DNA of 39,510 nucleotides, taken from NCBI GenBank assembly GCA_001513025.1, contig LFRZ01000122.1:21138-60647 (forward strand), read 5' to 3'. Below, piece after piece: positions 36,850 to 39,510 of the stretch. Origin of the DNA: Gammaproteobacteria bacterium DTU037 (lineage in GTDB: Bacteria; Pseudomonadota; Gammaproteobacteria; Pseudomonadales; Pseudomonadaceae). The translations under genes were made by a program, and so were the position numbers. Every line of letters starts with the position of its first letter. Positions within the stretch are counted from its first letter, which is position 1. The notes beneath the pieces are model-generated. The model did not search any database. It saw only the letters and a program-made list of their open reading frames with translations, and was not told the DNA's origin.

Positions 36850-39306
36850 ATGCAGCAGACACATTCAGACAATAATACTGTATGGCAGACAATGTTAGCG
36901 GATGGCTGCGAATTAACCGTACTGTCAGTTGCTGACTCGCAGCAGGCCGCCTTGGCCTTAAGTTTTGCAGCGGGCAGTCATGCGGAGCCGGCGGGCTACC
37001 TGGGCATGGCGCATTTTTTAGAGCACCTGGTGTTTCGCGGCAGTCGCAATTTTGCCTTGGATGATGGCTTGATGGCCTTTATTCAGCGCAAGGGTGGCCA
37101 TGTCAATGCGCAAACCCAAGCCGAGCACACGCTCTTTCATTTCCAGGTAGAAGCGCCGCTGTTTCTCGAAGCTTTGGCGCGTTTGGTGGATATGCTGGTG
37201 GCCCCACGTTTAGAGCCGGCGATGCTGAGCTCTGAGCGTGAAGTTATCCATGAAGAGTTTAAGTTGTACTGCCAAGCGCCGCAGATTTTACTGGATGCGG
37301 CGCTGGCTCCGTGTTTAGTTGCACGCCATCCTTTGCAGCGCTTTTATGCTGGCAATCGCGACACCTTGCGCATTGAAGAGGCGGCGTTTGCCCCAGCGCT
37401 AGCAGCCTTTCATCAGGCGGCTTATCTGCGCAGCAGGCTAAAAATCGTCTTGCTGTTACCGCAGGCGTGGCCGAGTTGGCAAGCGCAGGTGCTGAGTGCG
37501 TTACAGCCATTAACGGTGCTGCCGCGTGAGCAAGCCGTTAGCCGAGCGCCTGCTATACAAGTGCCGAGCGGCTCTGTGGTTAAGCTCAGGGTGCCGGGCA
37601 ATCAAACTTATCTGGTAGTGCATATCCCGATTAATCAGCACGGGCAGGGCTTAGCTGAACTGGTGGAAAAAATGCAGCATGCTTTAGCGCTACGCATCGG
37701 CCAGACCTTCTTAGCCTATGCTGAGCAGCAGGGCTGGTGTTCGGCCATCAATGTCCGAGCCGCTTATCAGGCTGAGGCGCAAGGCGTGTTAACCGTGCAA
37801 TTTAGCAACCCAACCACTGCGCATACGCTGTTGCTTGAGGCCTTTAGGCAATGGCTCAAGCAATGGCAGACGCAATTGCGCAGTGCCGAGCAGCAGGCCT
37901 ACGAGCGGCAAGCACAGGCCAATCGCTGGCTCGTTGCTGAGCCATTGCGCAAAGCTCAGCAGCTGCTGGCCAGCCGTTGGCCAATCTCTGATGGCGTATC
38001 TGTCGAGTGTTTAGCGGCTATGGAGGCTGTGCTGGCGGCGGTTGCCGAGCAGGCTTTTGTGCAAGTGATGGCTGGCGCTGACGAAGTTGCAGGCCGCTAT
38101 GATCAGGGGCTGCCATTGCAGATAGAGGCTGTTGCGCCGCCGCAACACCTCAGCACAGTAACGCTGAGGGTGCCGCAGTTTAGCTTTGCCAGTGATTTTA
38201 CCCATGACCAGTCCAGCGCAATGCAGTCAATAGCAATAGAGCACAGCTATTTAAGTCTCTGCCCATCAGTATCTTTTCCCAAGGGTATAGCCGTTTGCTA
38301 CTGGGGCTGGTCGCTGGCGAATCCGCAACACGCGGCGCAATGGCTGCCGGCGCGACTGGCCGCTGTGTCTAAGTTACTGAGCTATAACGCCGTGGATTGG
38401 CAAGTCGAGTGTACGCAGAGTCATTTATTTATTCGTATCAGTGGGCCAGCAGAGTATTTGCCTATCGCTGTTAACCAGCTCTTAAGCGCGCTGGAAGAGC
38501 CTTTAACAGACGCACCGTTGCCAGTCAGCGGTCATTTTGCTTTGCGTTGTTTGCTGCAACGTTTGCCGCGGGCGTTAGCAGGCGTCGTACCTGCAGCGCC
38601 CGCGCCCGCACAAATCAGCTTAGCAGCCCAGCCGCAAGTCGCACTATGGCTCGGCGCGGCTGATCACGCAGGCTTGTTGGAAGCGTGTTATCTGCAACGT
38701 TTACAAACCTTGAGTGGCGTCAGTCCTCCGCTCGCCGCAGCGAGTGGCTGGCAGCAGGTGGATGATAGCGGCACTGAAGATGCTTTGCTGATTGTCCATA
38801 TTCCGTTACCTGCTCGCGCCATTGTCGAAAAAGATCGTCTGCGTTTGCTTAATCGTGTTTTTGCTCAGCATTTACAAACGGCTTTGCAGCGCTATTTACG
38901 CGAGCAGCGCGGGCTCTGTTATGCGGTGTTTGTCTTGCCTTATGCGCAAGGCGAGCATGAAGGGTTGTCTTGTGCCGTGCAGTCGAGCAAGGTCAGCGCC
39001 GCACAATTACTGATCGAGATTAAGCAGTGTTTAGCCGACTATCACGCGGCCCTCGATCAGCATCTGCCAACCTTACTTGCGGAGCTCGGCTTACAGGTTC
39101 AGCAGCTCGTGCAGGGCGCGTTGGGGCTGGAACGCCTCAGTCAAATGTTGTTTCGGCATTGGCGTGAGCAGCGTTTAGGCTTGGGCTTGGCCGCAGAGAT
39201 ACAGGCAGCGCAGTTAGTCACGGCAGAGGATATTCAGTCCTATGCACAAGTCATCCAAAATCAGCAGCACTGGTTGTTGTTGAGCAATCAGCCGCTTGCT
39301 GGATGA
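36850..39306 (+). CDS. pqqF: PqqF-type M16 zinc peptidase (pyrroloquinoline quinone biosynthesis)
   Basis: An 818-residue insulinase-family protease. The inverted zinc motif HFLEH is at 55-59 in GMAHFLEHLVFRGSRNF, and the downstream Glu ligand lies near 135 in SSEREVIHEEF. GGHVNAQTQAEHTLFHFQV follows, the usual M16 substrate strand. The remaining three M16-type domains are present but divergent, as in PqqF. In PQQ synthesis PqqF helps cut the Glu-Tyr dipeptide out of modified PqqA. Other M16 roles are not excluded, because pqqA is not within the 200 bases left in the window. AAGGGG five bases before the ATG is the ribosome binding site. The end is complete. Confidence 0.87.
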   Translation: MQQTHSDNNTVWQTMLADGCELTVLSVADSQQAALALSFAAGSHAEPAGYLGMAHFLEHLVFRGSRNFALDDGLMAFIQRKGGHVNAQTQAEHTLFHFQVEAPLFLEALARLVDMLVAPRLEPAMLSSEREVIHEEFKLYCQAPQILLDAALAPCLVARHPLQRFYAGNRDTLRIEEAAFAPALAAFHQAAYLRSRLKIVLLLPQAWPSWQAQVLSALQPLTVLPREQAVSRAPAIQVPSGSVVKLRVPGNQTYLVVHIPINQHGQGLAELVEKMQHALALRIGQTFLAYAEQQGWCSAINVRAAYQAEAQGVLTVQFSNPTTAHTLLLEAFRQWLKQWQTQLRSAEQQAYERQAQANRWLVAEPLRKAQQLLASRWPISDGVSVECLAAMEAVLAAVAEQAFVQVMAGADEVAGRYDQGLPLQIEAVAPPQHLSTVTLRVPQFSFASDFTHDQSSAMQSIAIEHSYLSLCPSVSFPKGIAVCYWGWSLANPQHAAQWLPARLAAVSKLLSYNAVDWQVECTQSHLFIRISGPAEYLPIAVNQLLSALEEPLTDAPLPVSGHFALRCLLQRLPRALAGVVPAAPAPAQISLAAQPQVALWLGAADHAGLLEACYLQRLQTLSGVSPPLAAASGWQQVDDSGTEDALLIVHIPLPARAIVEKDRLRLLNRVFAQHLQTALQRYLREQRGLCYAVFVLPYAQGEHEGLSCAVQSSKVSAAQLLIEIKQCLADYHAALDQHLPTLLAELGLQVQQLVQGALGLERLSQMLFRHWREQRLGLGLAAEIQAAQLVTAEDIQSYAQVIQNQQHWLLLSNQPLAG

Positions 39307-39510
39307 TCTGGGCGGGCGATGGCGCGCTTAAAGCGTGTCACGCCACGCTCTCGATTCTCTAATCCTTCTCCCTCTAATGGCCTGCTGCTAAAGCACTGTT
39401 CAGCGCTGCTGTGCTGCTTGGGCGCTGCTTTTCTGTGATTTTTTCCCAGTGCTGTGGGTCGCGGTTTTTCATCCTTAGGGATAGCGACTATTGAGCTGAA
39501 ATAGAACGCT

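Noticed and set aside
39332-39349. Six-base inverted repeat after pqqF as a terminator
   Set aside because: The stem is short and no T tract follows, so it cannot be supported.

Overview
The window is a stretch of a gammaproteobacterial chromosome, most probably from the Pseudomonadaceae. The gene families and their order (fkbp, small XRE gene, prc; smpB, ratA, rnfH, bamE, fur; ETF-QO divergent from etfBA; htpX, alaA, msrB; a PA2817-type gene before tRNAs; pqqF) resemble Pseudomonas. Base composition looks close to half G+C, lower than typical Pseudomonas, so a low-GC relative such as Thiopseudomonas or Denitrificimonas is a reasonable inference. No phage, insertion sequence, integron or CRISPR array is visible; the content is overwhelmingly core housekeeping.

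Layout. 1-2057 (minus): a zinc metallopeptidase cut by the window edge, then the rlmA pair. 2234-5377 (plus): tcdA, an FKBP lipoprotein isomerase and a three-gene cluster of XRE regulator, unknown protein and Sel1-like protein. 5472-7562 (minus): prc. 7686-9278: a quinone oxidoreductase convergent with a GDT1/UPF0016 Mn exporter, which is preceded by a yybP-ykoY Mn2+ riboswitch. 9721-13222 (plus): a GldA/GldF/GldG-type ABC system. 13340-16186 (minus): rhlB, a carboxylesterase and a half-size asparaginase-domain protein. 16273-20395: GIY-YIG protein, OmpA-like lipoprotein, DyP peroxidase, cysZ and trxB. 20473-22390: a minus-strand operon of arsC-like, wrbA and DUF2069 genes, then a TlpA-like lipoprotein. 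22419-24962: smpB, ratA, rnfH, bamE and fur. 25055-25813: a decayed MalT/LuxR-type regulator. 25966-30769: sulfate-binding protein, ETF-QO and the divergent etfBA operon with a PsrA-like palindrome between them. 30972-36145: a lone solute-binding protein, htpX, alaA, msrB, a DUF815 ATPase and a PA2817-like gene. 36172-36483: a tRNA-Glu/tRNA-Gly operon with a strong promoter and terminator. 36850-39306: pqqF.

Shared themes. Redox and stress functions recur (trxB, wrbA, msrB, DyP, TlpA-like, arsC-like). ETF-QO and EtfBA together form the route from acyl-CoA dehydrogenases to ubiquinone. CysZ and Sbp both serve sulfate uptake. Envelope quality control is represented by prc, htpX, bamE and the FKBP lipoprotein.

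The most informative non-coding signals are the Mn2+ riboswitch with its downstream hairpin, the operator in the etf divergent region, and the remnant regulator after fur. I did not find a convincing new multi-gene system; the best unexplained items are listed as findings with modest scores.
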